From positions 248,001 through 312,000 of the forward strand of contig CAIOSJ010000025.1 of NCBI GenBank assembly GCA_903860915.1: a stretch of DNA of 64,000 bases, written 5' to 3'. Position numbers and translations under genes: made by a program. How positions within the stretch are numbered: position 1 is the stretch's first letter; the number at the start of each line of letters is the position of its first letter. Shown one piece after another: positions 45,822 through 54,330 of the stretch. The DNA comes from an uncultured Actinomycetes bacterium. GTDB lineage: Bacteria > Actinomycetota > Acidimicrobiia > Acidimicrobiales > RAAP-2. Under the pieces are notes generated by a model. That model saw nothing but the letters and a program-made list of their open reading frames with translations. It was not told where the DNA came from and made no database searches.

Positions 45822-46615
45822 AATCTCGCCTCCTGCGCAACGTTCTAGGGTCACTTCTTTCTTTCGTGCTGGTAATGGGTATCTGGCAGGCCATCGTGGT
45901 CTGGGGCCAGGTGGCGCCGTACATTGCCCCACGCCCCCTGGACGCCTTCCGCGCCATCAGCGGTGACTGGTCGACGTTGTGGCCGCTCACCCTGTGGACG
46001 CTTCGTGAAACGGTCTACGGATTTCTGGCTGGAGCGGTACTGGGTGTTGTTTTCGGCATCGTGATGCATAAAATTGCAATGCTACAACGGGTGCTGTATC
46101 CAATTTTGATCGTAACTCAGGCCATCCCCATTGTGGCCCTCGCGGCCCCGCTCGTCTTGATGTTGGGCTTCAACCTTGGACCGAAAATCGTCATTGTGGC
46201 CTGGATCGTGTTCTTCCCGGTCACCGTCAATGTCCTCGACGGACTCACTCACGTTGACGGCGACCTGCTGACCTTGGCTCGGGTACTCGGGGCTCGGCGC
46301 TGGCGAACATTTTTGGTTATCGAGGTTCCCGCCGCCATTGCCCCATTGTTCAGCGGTTTAAAAATTGGTGCGACCTACGCCGTGACGGGAGCCATCATTG
46401 GCGAAATGGCCGCCTCCAGTGGATCGTCGCTAGCGCTCTATCAACACAACGCGAACGCGAACCTCAACGCGGCGGCCGTCTACGGCACCACTTTGATCAT
46501 GACGGCCATCGGCATTTCGTGGTTTCTGCTCATTGTGAGTCTCGAATTCTGGGCCACTCCCTGGCGTCGACGGGTGACCGCACGTCGACGTCGTATCGGT
46601 GGTAAACATAAATAG
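45818..46615 (+). CDS. ABC transporter permease (SsuC/TauC/ThiX type)
   Basis: 265 residues with about six helices. The EAA loop that contacts the ATPase is 'LTLARVLGARRWRTFLVIEVPAAIAPLFSGLKIG'. It should form a homodimer in the membrane. GTG start overlaps the ATPase stop; the binding-protein gene follows 19 bp downstream. The C-terminus is very basic (RRRVTARRRR). Confidence 0.93.
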   Translation: MKSRLLRNVLGSLLSFVLVMGIWQAIVVWGQVAPYIAPRPLDAFRAISGDWSTLWPLTLWTLRETVYGFLAGAVLGVVFGIVMHKIAMLQRVLYPILIVTQAIPIVALAAPLVLMLGFNLGPKIVIVAWIVFFPVTVNVLDGLTHVDGDLLTLARVLGARRWRTFLVIEVPAAIAPLFSGLKIGATYAVTGAIIGEMAASSGSSLALYQHNANANLNAAAVYGTTLIMTAIGISWFLLIVSLEFWATPWRRRVTARRRRIGGKHK

Positions 46616-46634
46616 TTTTTTCAAGGGAGACCTC

Positions 46635-47633
46635 ATGTCACAACGTCAGATTCGTCGAGCCGTGCTTGCCCTCGCGATTGCTTCTTCGTCCATCGCCGTA
46701 GCGGGAGTTGCGGCCAGTGCGGCCACTCCGACGAATGTTCGTTTCGTCTACGACTTTCCGGGTCCTGATTTCGAGCTCACGCCCCTCGTTGTGGGAATAA
46801 CCGAAGGCATCTACCAGCAGGCGGGACTCAAGGTATCAGTCCTCTTCCCGCCTGATACCTCAACGACCTCAAAAATGCTGACGACGGGCTCCGCCGACGT
46901 CGGCTTTATCACCACCTCCGATATGGCGGTCGCGGTGCAGGCCAAGGCTCCCTTGGTCTCTATCGCCAACTACTCCATGAGTAACAACTGGGGCCTGTTC
47001 GCAAAGCCCGGTTCAAAACTCACGCTCGCCAATCTCAAGGGTAAGAAGATTTTTTCTTGGGGTGATACTTGGACGAACGCCATGCTGCCTTTCGTATTGA
47101 AGAAAGCCGGCCTTAAGGCGTCGGACGTTACCGTTGTGACCGCGAGCAATGACATTCCACTGCTCATGAGTGGGAAAATTGACTTCACCACATCCACAAG
47201 TAATTACGGCATCCCAGGAATTTTGGAGGCCACGAAGGCGAGTCCCGTTTCCATTGTCGGCGCCGCCGCTGGCGTCCCCAACGTACCGGTCTGGGTCTAC
47301 TCAGTAACGCGCGACTACGCGAAGAACCACCCCGCGACCGCTCGGGCTTTCCTGGCGGCCACCTTGAAGGCCACCCAGTGGGCGATCAAGAACCCCGCTA
47401 AAGCTGTGGCCGACTTCGTGAAGAAGTACCCAAAGAGTGGGTACAGCTCTTTTTACAGTACGAAGGGCTGGGGCATCACGGTGCCGTTGCTGACGAACGC
47501 CCAAGGAAAGTTCTTCACGCAAACTGACGCGCAGTGGACTCTTTTGGCCAACGGTATGAAGAGCAATGGTCAGCTGAAGTCGGTACCCTCGGCGTCGACC
47601 TACTACACCAACGCGTTCATTCCCCAGCAGTAG
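46635..47633 (+). CDS. ABC transporter solute-binding protein, NMT1/THI5-like
   Basis: 332 residues from ATG 46635 with AAGGGAGA upstream. The signal peptide 'RRAVLALAIASSSIAVAGVAASAATP' has no lipobox Cys. The mature part 'VRFVYDFPGPDFELTPLVVGITEGIYQQAGLKVSVLFPPDTSTTSKMLTTGSADVGFITTSDMAVAVQ' is NMT1-like. Relatives bind pyrimidine precursors of thiamine, riboflavin or sulfonates. The kinase and nucleoside hydrolase downstream favour a nucleoside-like ligand (inference). Confidence 0.9.
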   Translation: MSQRQIRRAVLALAIASSSIAVAGVAASAATPTNVRFVYDFPGPDFELTPLVVGITEGIYQQAGLKVSVLFPPDTSTTSKMLTTGSADVGFITTSDMAVAVQAKAPLVSIANYSMSNNWGLFAKPGSKLTLANLKGKKIFSWGDTWTNAMLPFVLKKAGLKASDVTVVTASNDIPLLMSGKIDFTTSTSNYGIPGILEATKASPVSIVGAAAGVPNVPVWVYSVTRDYAKNHPATARAFLAATLKATQWAIKNPAKAVADFVKKYPKSGYSSFYSTKGWGITVPLLTNAQGKFFTQTDAQWTLLANGMKSNGQLKSVPSASTYYTNAFIPQQ

Positions 47634-47635
47634 TC

Positions 47636-48484
47636 ATGGCTGCAACCCCGAGGCTTGGGGTGGTGGGCAGCGCGAACGTTGACCTCGTGGTCTGGGTGGC
47701 CACGTTACCCGAGCCGGGAGAGACAATTCGGGCTCGTCGTTACGAGCGGCTCCCGGGAGGTAAGGGGGCCAACCAAGCCGCCGCCGCCGCCGCGCTCGGC
47801 ATGGACACCTCCTTGTTCGCCGCCGTGGGTGGCGATGATGACGGCGCTTTTCTCAGAGACACACTCAACACCTACGGCGTTACTACGACGGGCGTGACCG
47901 TGTCGTCGCGAGCGACGGGGCGGGCGCTTATTGCCGTCGACGAGGCGGGGGAGAACACCATAGTTATCATCGCTGGGGCCAACGAGACTGTCGATCTCAG
48001 AAATCAGCCCCTCGAAGAGTGCGACGTCGTACTGGCTCAGTGCGAGATTCCGGTTGCCGCCGTCATCGAAGCATCCCGGCGAGCTAAGAGATTCATTCTG
48101 AACGTAGCCCCAGCGCTGGAGTTGCCGAGCGAAGTATTCCGAGCCTGCGAGGTGGTCATCGTGAACCACATCGAAGCGCGCAGTGTGCCCCTCGAAGACA
48201 TTGAAAATTGTGTCATCACTGAAGGCGCCCAAGGGGCGAGGCTGTTGCGCCGCGGTGAAGAAATCTTCCGCTGCGTTCCACCGGAAGTCCACGCCGTTGA
48301 CACCGTCGGTGCGGGTGATGCTTTTTGCGCGGCGCTCGCGGTTCACCTAGCTCGTGGTGGCGCACTGGTCGATGCTCTGCAGTACGCGACGACCGCGGGT
48401 GCCCTCGCTACCCTCGACGTCGGCGCCCAGGGTGCTCGACCAACTCACCAGGAGGTGCAACAGTGGCTCTCACGCGAATTGTGA
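47636..48484 (+). CDS. ribokinase-family (PfkB) sugar kinase
   Basis: 282 residues from ATG 47636, 2 bases after the binding-protein stop; the track's longer start overlaps that gene. 'GVVGSANVDLVVWVATLPEPGETI' and 'RLPGGKGANQAAAAAALG' are the substrate loops, and 'DTVGAGDAFCAAL' holds the anion hole and catalytic Asp. It would phosphorylate ribose or a nucleoside. With the hydrolase next to it, ribose released from nucleosides is the natural substrate. Confidence 0.92.
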   Translation: MAATPRLGVVGSANVDLVVWVATLPEPGETIRARRYERLPGGKGANQAAAAAALGMDTSLFAAVGGDDDGAFLRDTLNTYGVTTTGVTVSSRATGRALIAVDEAGENTIVIIAGANETVDLRNQPLEECDVVLAQCEIPVAAVIEASRRAKRFILNVAPALELPSEVFRACEVVIVNHIEARSVPLEDIENCVITEGAQGARLLRRGEEIFRCVPPEVHAVDTVGAGDAFCAALAVHLARGGALVDALQYATTAGALATLDVGAQGARPTHQEVQQWLSREL

Positions 48485-49398
48485 TCGATACGGATCCTGG
48501 CGTTGATGATGCCGTGGCCATTTTGTTGGCGCTGGCGAGTCCGGAATTAGAGGTTCTGGGCATTACCTGTGTGGCGGGCAATGTTGACCTCGAAAAAACT
48601 ACGCTCAACGCTCAACGCCTCGTTGCTCTGGCCGGGCGCAGCGATGTCCCTGTATTCCGTGGTTGCGCCGAGCCCTTGGCTGGACCGACGGGTACGGCAG
48701 CTGAAGTCCACGGTTTCGACGGCTTGGGGGACTTAGAGTGGCCCACGCCCAGGGTCGAAGTGAACGAACTCGGTGCCGTGGAATTTCTCTATCGAGAGTT
48801 AACGAGGGGCCGAGTGACCATCGTGGCCATCGGCCCGTTGACGAATCTCGCCACCCTGCTCGTGGAGTATCCCGATGCGGCAGACCTGGTGGAGCGTGTG
48901 GTTATCATGGGCGGGGCCTCGTTTCACGGAAACGTGACCGCGGCGGCTGAGTTCAATATTTGGGCGGACCCCGAAGCCGCCGCCATCGTCTTTAATGCAT
49001 CGTGGCGTATCGACGTGATGCCGCTTGACCTCACGCATCAGGCCTTCTTGACTGACGCCAACCTCGAGGAACTGCGCTCGTGGGGAACCGAAGTGGGACA
49101 GCGAGTCGCCGACATGTTGGAGCCCTACGCGGCCTTTCACCTCGAGTGGTATCAAAATCGTGATCTGATTATGCACGACGCCATGGCCGTTTACGAAGTC
49201 ATCGACCCGACCGCGATAGTGAAAAGCGGCGTGGAGGTGGAGATTGAAACTGACGGTCTCTTCTCTCGTGGCGCAACTCATTTTTCGAGGAGCCATCGGC
49301 ACGCCACGAGTACTACGCGGGTGGGGACCTTCGTGGATAACGATCGTTTTGTGGATCTCTTGAAGTCTCGACTGGCGACCTTGAGATCTCCCAACTGA
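48463..49398 (+). CDS. inosine-uridine-type nucleoside hydrolase
   Basis: Hydrolyses ribonucleosides to base plus ribose. 311 residues from GTG 48463, which has AGGAGG upstream; the track's start at 48325 lies inside the kinase gene. The Ca2+-binding 'IDTDPGVDDAVAILLAL' is intact, with 'VVIMGGASFHGNVTAAAEFNIWADPEAA' and the metal-binding Asp in 'MHDAMAVYEVI'. It overlaps the kinase by 22 bp and is the last gene of the uptake operon. Confidence 0.93.
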   Translation: MALTRIVIDTDPGVDDAVAILLALASPELEVLGITCVAGNVDLEKTTLNAQRLVALAGRSDVPVFRGCAEPLAGPTGTAAEVHGFDGLGDLEWPTPRVEVNELGAVEFLYRELTRGRVTIVAIGPLTNLATLLVEYPDAADLVERVVIMGGASFHGNVTAAAEFNIWADPEAAAIVFNASWRIDVMPLDLTHQAFLTDANLEELRSWGTEVGQRVADMLEPYAAFHLEWYQNRDLIMHDAMAVYEVIDPTAIVKSGVEVEIETDGLFSRGATHFSRSHRHATSTTRVGTFVDNDRFVDLLKSRLATLRSPN

Positions 49399-49417
49399 AA
49401 GAACTTTCAGTTGGGAG
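49388..49417 (+). terminator. 14-bp perfect hairpin spanning the nucleoside hydrolase stop codon
   Basis: CTCCCAACTGAAAG pairs with CTTTCAGTTGGGAG with a two-base gap (in practice a 4-nt loop and 13 bp). The TGA stop (49396-49398) is inside the left arm. No T-run follows. Confidence 0.7.
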
Positions 49418-49474
49418 GCGGTGACGCTGAACTGGGCGGAGAACTCTCTGGCACACTGGTAGGGGAGGTGCGGT

Positions 49475-49858
49475 ATGAGGATAAGAAATCTTGGATCATG
49501 GTTAGCCACTGCGGTATTCAGCGCGGGTGCTGGAGTCGGACTAGTTGCCGTGACGTACCATCACCCCCTGCGTTCCGCCCCCGTGGCCGTGAGTGCGCCA
49601 GTGAAGCGCAGCGACGTTGCACCGCGGGTGGAGTCGCCAGCCAAAGTCTTGCGTCCATCGGCAGTGGTTCACCCTACGGCTAATGCGGAGAGGTTGGCGG
49701 GAGACGCCACGACCAGCACCACGCCGCCCACGAGTGATGTCGCGACCACAACAACAGTTCCCTCCAAGCCACAGGGTGAGGGCGAATCCGGCGATGACGA
49801 GCCATCGTGGTCGGCGGACCAGGGCGAAAACCAGTCCGGGGATAACTCGTCTAGATAG
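49475..49858 (+). CDS. small exported low-complexity protein
   Basis: 127 residues. A basic start and hydrophobic stretch ('SWLATAVFSAGAGVGLVAVTY') act as a signal or anchor. The rest is low in complexity and rich in Thr, Ser, Pro and later Glu/Asp ('TTSTTPPTSDVATTTTVPSK'), typical of cell-wall spacer or secreted proteins. No family recognised. The start has GGGAGG upstream. Confidence 0.65.
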   Translation: MRIRNLGSWLATAVFSAGAGVGLVAVTYHHPLRSAPVAVSAPVKRSDVAPRVESPAKVLRPSAVVHPTANAERLAGDATTSTTPPTSDVATTTTVPSKPQGEGESGDDEPSWSADQGENQSGDNSSR

Positions 49859-49904
49859 AGTCCTCGCCTCCTGTTCGTCATCCTTCGGAAACTAGGAAGG
49901 GTGC

Positions 49905-51188
49905 TTGTACTGTGGGAGGGTGATTAAGCCCAGTACGCGTGGATATTTTCCCAGTTCGTGGCCCGGTGAGGATGGTGGTGCTCGTCGCCGGCAAGTTCCC
50001 GTTGGCGCGACTCTCAGCGATACTCCCTACGAATTAACGGCCTCCCGATTCGCTCCGTTGTCGACCATGGTCGTCCAAAGGGGCGATGAGGAGTTCTATC
50101 TGCTCTGTCACACCGGTGGCGATGATGCAGTGAGTTGGGTGGAGCAAATTCACCCAGAAACTCTCGAGGTGCTGCGTCGATCTGTTGATCTCCCCGCGGG
50201 ACCGACGTGGCCCGGGGGTGTGGCCGTTCACGCCAATGGCTCGCTCTACGTCACCTTCGGGAAATTTGTGCACCGCTTGTTGAGTGATCTCACACTGGTG
50301 CAGTCATTGGAATTACCCCGACACCGACCGTATAACTCCCTCGTGATCACTGACGATGGAACTCTTATCATGAAGGATTTTGGTGGCCTACGACCCGGCG
50401 ATACCGAAGCGGATACCGCGGCGGACTGTGAGATCTGCGCCATTGATCCCGAGACCCTTCTCGTCCTTGACACACTCACGCTTTCCGAAGCCTCCGTGGC
50501 TCGACTGAGTGCCGAGGCCAACGCCATCTACGTGGTCGGCACGACCTCACTGTGGCGTGTGAACTGGTCCCCCAAAGGTCGACGACTCACACTCGACGAC
50601 TCTTTCCATCCCCGTTATTTGCTCGCTGAGGGTGAGGGTTTCGGCTGGGACGCTGTAGTGGTTGACGGCGCCGCGTGGTTCCTCAATAACGGGGCCGGAA
50701 GCCAGCGCTATCACGGCTCGCTCCTCGGGGTGGGAGAAGCCAACGCCCCCCAGTGCGTGATTCGCGTTGACCTTACTTCGGGTGAAGTCGCTCGCTTTGA
50801 GATCAATAATCAAGATCACGCCGTGGTGGCCAACCCACCCGCGGTCGACGCGCAACGCGGAATCGTCATTGGCTACGACAGCGGAAACGGCGTGGTCACG
50901 GCGTGGAATTACCGACGCGGTGAACGCCTCTGGAGCCGCACACTCAATCACGGCGGGCACCCGCTGTTATTCGAAGAGACGGGCCGAGTCGTCCTCGGTG
51001 ATTTTGACGCGACTCGTGGCGAAGAAGACCTGGTGTCGCTCGACGTTGCGACGGGTGAGGAGATATGGCGCTGTCCGACTGGCTCGACGCTCCAGTCGGT
51101 CCTCTTCCACGCTCCGGGTCTAGGAGAGTCCATCTTTTACTGCTCTTTTACGACAATTTCACGACTTGGTCCTTCGACGAGCAAATGA
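49905..51188 (+). CDS. beta-propeller protein of the PQQ/WD-like type
   Basis: 427 residues built of repeated beta strands with Asp-Gly/Asn-Gly turns ('VAVHANGSLYVTFGKFVHRLL', 'LVITDDGTLIMKDFGG', 'VSLDVATGEEIWRCPTGSTL'). These fit a seven-bladed propeller. No signal peptide is seen, so it may stay in the cytoplasm. TTG start at 49905 is supported by AGGAAGGG; GTG 49920 is too close to its own purine run. The ligand or substrate is unknown. Confidence 0.75.
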   Translation: MYCGRVIKPSTRGYFPSSWPGEDGGARRRQVPVGATLSDTPYELTASRFAPLSTMVVQRGDEEFYLLCHTGGDDAVSWVEQIHPETLEVLRRSVDLPAGPTWPGGVAVHANGSLYVTFGKFVHRLLSDLTLVQSLELPRHRPYNSLVITDDGTLIMKDFGGLRPGDTEADTAADCEICAIDPETLLVLDTLTLSEASVARLSAEANAIYVVGTTSLWRVNWSPKGRRLTLDDSFHPRYLLAEGEGFGWDAVVVDGAAWFLNNGAGSQRYHGSLLGVGEANAPQCVIRVDLTSGEVARFEINNQDHAVVANPPAVDAQRGIVIGYDSGNGVVTAWNYRRGERLWSRTLNHGGHPLLFEETGRVVLGDFDATRGEEDLVSLDVATGEEIWRCPTGSTLQSVLFHAPGLGESIFYCSFTTISRLGPSTSK

Positions 51189-51213
51189 ACTTCATCGGTC
51201 GTAGGCTCAGGGA

Positions 51214-52167
51214 ATGGAGTCCCGCGCGACCTGCCGACGAGCCTCAGTCCTCCTTGCGCTACTCCTCAGCGGGTCGCTACTCACCACTACGTCAGAGGCC
51301 GCACCGGCGACGTCGGCCGTCGACCAAGTTGTCAGTCTGGTCGCGGGCTCCGCGTCGATTACTACGGTGAGCAGAGCTGTCCTCAGCGCGCTTCCGTCCG
51401 CGTCCGCGGACTTCTCCGGGCGGAAGTACCCCGCCAAACTTCCCGCCGAAGCGCTCACCGCCTGCCTCACGGCAACGGCGTGCGTCTACGGAAAAACTAC
51501 TTCCAAGCGTGTCGTGGTGCTCTATGGCGATTCGCACGCTCTGATGTGGCTTCCCGCCCTCGTGCCCATTGCGAGCACCCTGGGCGTCAAGCTCGTGCTG
51601 TTGTGGGAGGGGATGTGTCCGCCTGGTCGCCTGAGCGTCTACGGTCCCAGCTTTGGGCTACCCGCATCCTGCGATACGAATCGTCCCAAAATGATCAGCG
51701 TCATCGTAGGCCTCCACCCTGCTCTGGTCATTCTTTCGGAGAGCACCCAAACAAATCAGGCACCGTCAAATACTCCTTTCACAGTCGAGCAGTGGCGCCG
51801 AGGTTTGGTGACCTCGATTCAGCAAATCCGATCAGCCGGTACCAAGGTCGCGATTCTGGAGGACATTCCGGCCTTCAATCAGGCGGTACCGAGATGCTTG
51901 GCGGCGAACCTGACTTCGGTGGCGAAGTGTCGCATCACGTATCCCAATCTCCAGCGGCCAGGTTTAGTGGCGGCCGAAATCGCCGCGGCGAGCGACACCA
52001 AAAGTACTTTCGTGCCGACGCACCAATTCTTTTGCGCCTCGGCCAAGTGCTTTCCCATCATCGGATCAATGATTACTTACGTCGATGACAATCACGTTTC
52101 GTTTACCTACGCCAAGTATTTATCTGCGGTGATGCTGGAGGAGCTCAGTCCTCTTCTCGCGAACTAG
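51214..52167 (+). CDS. secreted SGNH-hydrolase-like protein
   Basis: 317 residues. Signal peptide 'ASVLLALLLSGSLLTTTSEAAPA'. 'VVVLYGDSHALMWLPAL' is the block I Ser motif and 'YVDDNHVSFTYAKYLS' is the block V Asp/His pair. This resembles the SGNH domain attached to many membrane O-acyltransferases (OafA type), here without the membrane part. It might transfer or remove acetyl groups on a surface sugar. Cysteines at about 82, 87, 132, 146 and others could form disulfides. Confidence 0.82.
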   Translation: MESRATCRRASVLLALLLSGSLLTTTSEAAPATSAVDQVVSLVAGSASITTVSRAVLSALPSASADFSGRKYPAKLPAEALTACLTATACVYGKTTSKRVVVLYGDSHALMWLPALVPIASTLGVKLVLLWEGMCPPGRLSVYGPSFGLPASCDTNRPKMISVIVGLHPALVILSESTQTNQAPSNTPFTVEQWRRGLVTSIQQIRSAGTKVAILEDIPAFNQAVPRCLAANLTSVAKCRITYPNLQRPGLVAAEIAAASDTKSTFVPTHQFFCASAKCFPIIGSMITYVDDNHVSFTYAKYLSAVMLEELSPLLAN

Positions 52168-52199
52168 GACCGCTTCAACATCGTAGAATTACGCCAGTG

Positions 52200-52276
52200 G
52201 CCCTGGTAGCTCAGTGGATTAGAGCGTCTCCGTCCTAAGGAGAGCGTCGGGGGTTCGATTCCCTCCCAGGGCACCA
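52200..52276 (+). tRNA. tRNA-Arg (anticodon CCT)
   Basis: Acceptor GCCCTGG/CCAGGGC, D-arm GCTCAGTGGATTAGAGC, anticodon stem TCTCC/GGAGA with loop GTCCTAA (anticodon CCT, codon AGG), T-loop TTCGATT, CCA encoded. TAGAAT at 52184-52189 is a likely -10 box. Confidence 0.95.
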
Positions 52277-52293
52277 ATCGAAACGTGAACTAG

Positions 52294-53154
52294 TTACGAC
52301 TCGCTGGGAATGAATCCGCCTAAGAAGCCTCCGTCGACGATGAGGCGACTCAGTGGTTTCGTCAGACTGCGTAGTTCGTGACAGCCGTCGTCACCCAGTA
52401 GCCGGTAGGGCGGTACGGAAAGTTCGTCGGTGCGCTGTTCAATGTGCCGACGAAGCTCCGTGCCATGCGGCGTCAAGGTGACATCGTCGGCACTCTGTAA
52501 TATTCCTCGCTCGGCCAAACGCTCACAGGCAGTAGCCCATTCACTCGGTGGCCATGCTCGCGAGTCGAGTAACACCCCAGCCGGTAGCACCTTGGTGGCT
52601 TCGTGAGTAACGAGCGCCTCCACGGGATCGAGTTCGGCGTCGAGCAAGGCCATGATGTGACCATCGCCACGGAACTCTCGCAGCAGAGTTTGCGCGTGCC
52701 ACAGTACCAAGTGGGCCTCGTCCGGCCATTCGAGGTTGGCGTGGGCGGCAAAAAGGGGCCGGCCTTCGAGCCTGCTCATAGCTCCCTCGGCAGCTCGTTG
52801 GGCCAGGTTGGCGGCGCGTCGGACTGCGGACGTCGCCACGATTTCACCGAACGCCCGACGCAGTGAGCGATCAGCCGCTCGTTGGCGGGCAGCGAGCACG
52901 TCGGCGGGTGAGGCGATATCCCACGCGGCGGGAATACTGCGGCGGACTAGTTCGGGATTGAAGTTATAAAAAGTGGCAATGACGAGTTCCGCCGACGCCG
53001 ATCCCAAGGCGGCCGCCCGGGAGGCGAAGTAGCCCATGCGCGGAGCGCTCATTCCCAATTTCTCGTATTCCTCGCGTGCTTCGTCAACGAAATAGATCAG
53101 CGCGTGGATTGGTTCGGCACTGCGCCAGGTTTTATGAGCAAGGAGTGCGTCCAT
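52294..53154 (-). CDS. SCO6745-family protein
   Basis: 286 residues. The blocks 'EPIHALIYFVDEAREEYEKLGM', 'MGYFASRAAALGSASAELVIATFYNFNPELVRRSIP', 'LFAAHANLEWPDEAHLVLWHAQTLLREFRGDGHIMALL' and 'THEATKVLP' are those of the actinobacterial SCO6745 group, which ends in a winged-helix-like domain. Function is unknown. It converges with tRNA-Arg. Confidence 0.85.
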   Translation of the reverse strand: MDALLAHKTWRSAEPIHALIYFVDEAREEYEKLGMSAPRMGYFASRAAALGSASAELVIATFYNFNPELVRRSIPAAWDIASPADVLAARQRAADRSLRRAFGEIVATSAVRRAANLAQRAAEGAMSRLEGRPLFAAHANLEWPDEAHLVLWHAQTLLREFRGDGHIMALLDAELDPVEALVTHEATKVLPAGVLLDSRAWPPSEWATACERLAERGILQSADDVTLTPHGTELRRHIEQRTDELSVPPYRLLGDDGCHELRSLTKPLSRLIVDGGFLGGFIPSES

Positions 53155-53309
53155 GAAATGAGACTACTTTGCAGTCCCTTGAAATGGCGTCGTAGCTTCG
53201 AACTAAGAGTTTGCTTAGTAAAGAGGAGATGAGCCGGGTTTGGGCTCATAGGATTATGTCACGGCCCACCGCCAGGGTGGGCTCACAATCGTTCCTTCTG
53301 GAGGACGTC

Positions 53310-53882
53310 ATGACACGCAAAACTTCACTTCTTTTGAGCGCCGCGCTGACGGTGGCGACGCTGGGTCTAGGGACCGCCACCGGAGTCTCTGCGGCCACCC
53401 CCACGCCCGTGGGGTGCGCCGCGCTGACGAAGGCCGTTCTCGTGCACGATGGATTCACCGCCGCCACCGGCCCAGTCGTAACGCCCTACAACTACAAAAA
53501 AGCCTCCGCCAATCAGACCAACGCCATCGGTACCACAATTGATTTTGGCGCAAAAGCCATTGTCATTAGTTGCGTGAGCCCCGCCGACATTGCCGCCGTC
53601 CATCCGAAAAATACCCCCACCGCAACTGCCTACATGGCCTCAATCGTTAAGGATTCGGCTGGGGCCATGGTGAAAAAGATGGTGGGCGGAGTAGCGGACT
53701 ATCTGGACTTCGGTAATGGTAAGGAAGACGGCCTGGGCTCAATGTCTAAGGCAGCCGGACTGCGCCTGGACGCCTGGGTGGCTGGTCGGTACTTGGTCTT
53801 TGCTGACACCACACCCGCCTCAGCAGTTCCTTCGAAGGCGCTCTTGAACTTCATCGCGACCACGATCTCGACCTTGCGTTAA
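53310..53882 (+). CDS. secreted protein of unknown function
   Basis: 190 residues from ATG 53310 with GGAGG upstream; the track start at 53211 has none. Signal peptide 'TSLLLSAALTVATLGLGTATGVSAATP'. The mature part has two Cys ('VGCAAL', 'VISCVSP') that may form a disulfide, and a pattern ending 'GRYLVFADTTPASAVPSKALLNFIATTIS'. No family recognised. A stable hairpin follows, then glnK. Confidence 0.75.
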   Translation: MTRKTSLLLSAALTVATLGLGTATGVSAATPTPVGCAALTKAVLVHDGFTAATGPVVTPYNYKKASANQTNAIGTTIDFGAKAIVISCVSPADIAAVHPKNTPTATAYMASIVKDSAGAMVKKMVGGVADYLDFGNGKEDGLGSMSKAAGLRLDAWVAGRYLVFADTTPASAVPSKALLNFIATTISTLR

Positions 53883-53931
53883 GTCGCCTACTCTCAACGG
53901 GGCAAACCTCATCACCCCGCTAGAGGCGACT
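53882..53931 (+). terminator. two-step hairpin between the secreted protein and glnK
   Basis: AGTCGCCT (53882-53889) pairs with AGGCGACT (53924-53931), and inside it CGGGG pairs with CCCCG. It starts at the last base of the upstream stop codon and ends 37 bp before glnK. It may be a terminator or a leader element. Confidence 0.5.
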
Positions 53932-53953
53932 AGGTGGCAGTATTTGTCTCTAG

Positions 53954-54313
<360 letters not shown>

Positions 54314-54330
54314 GGGTGAGGTACGTCGTA

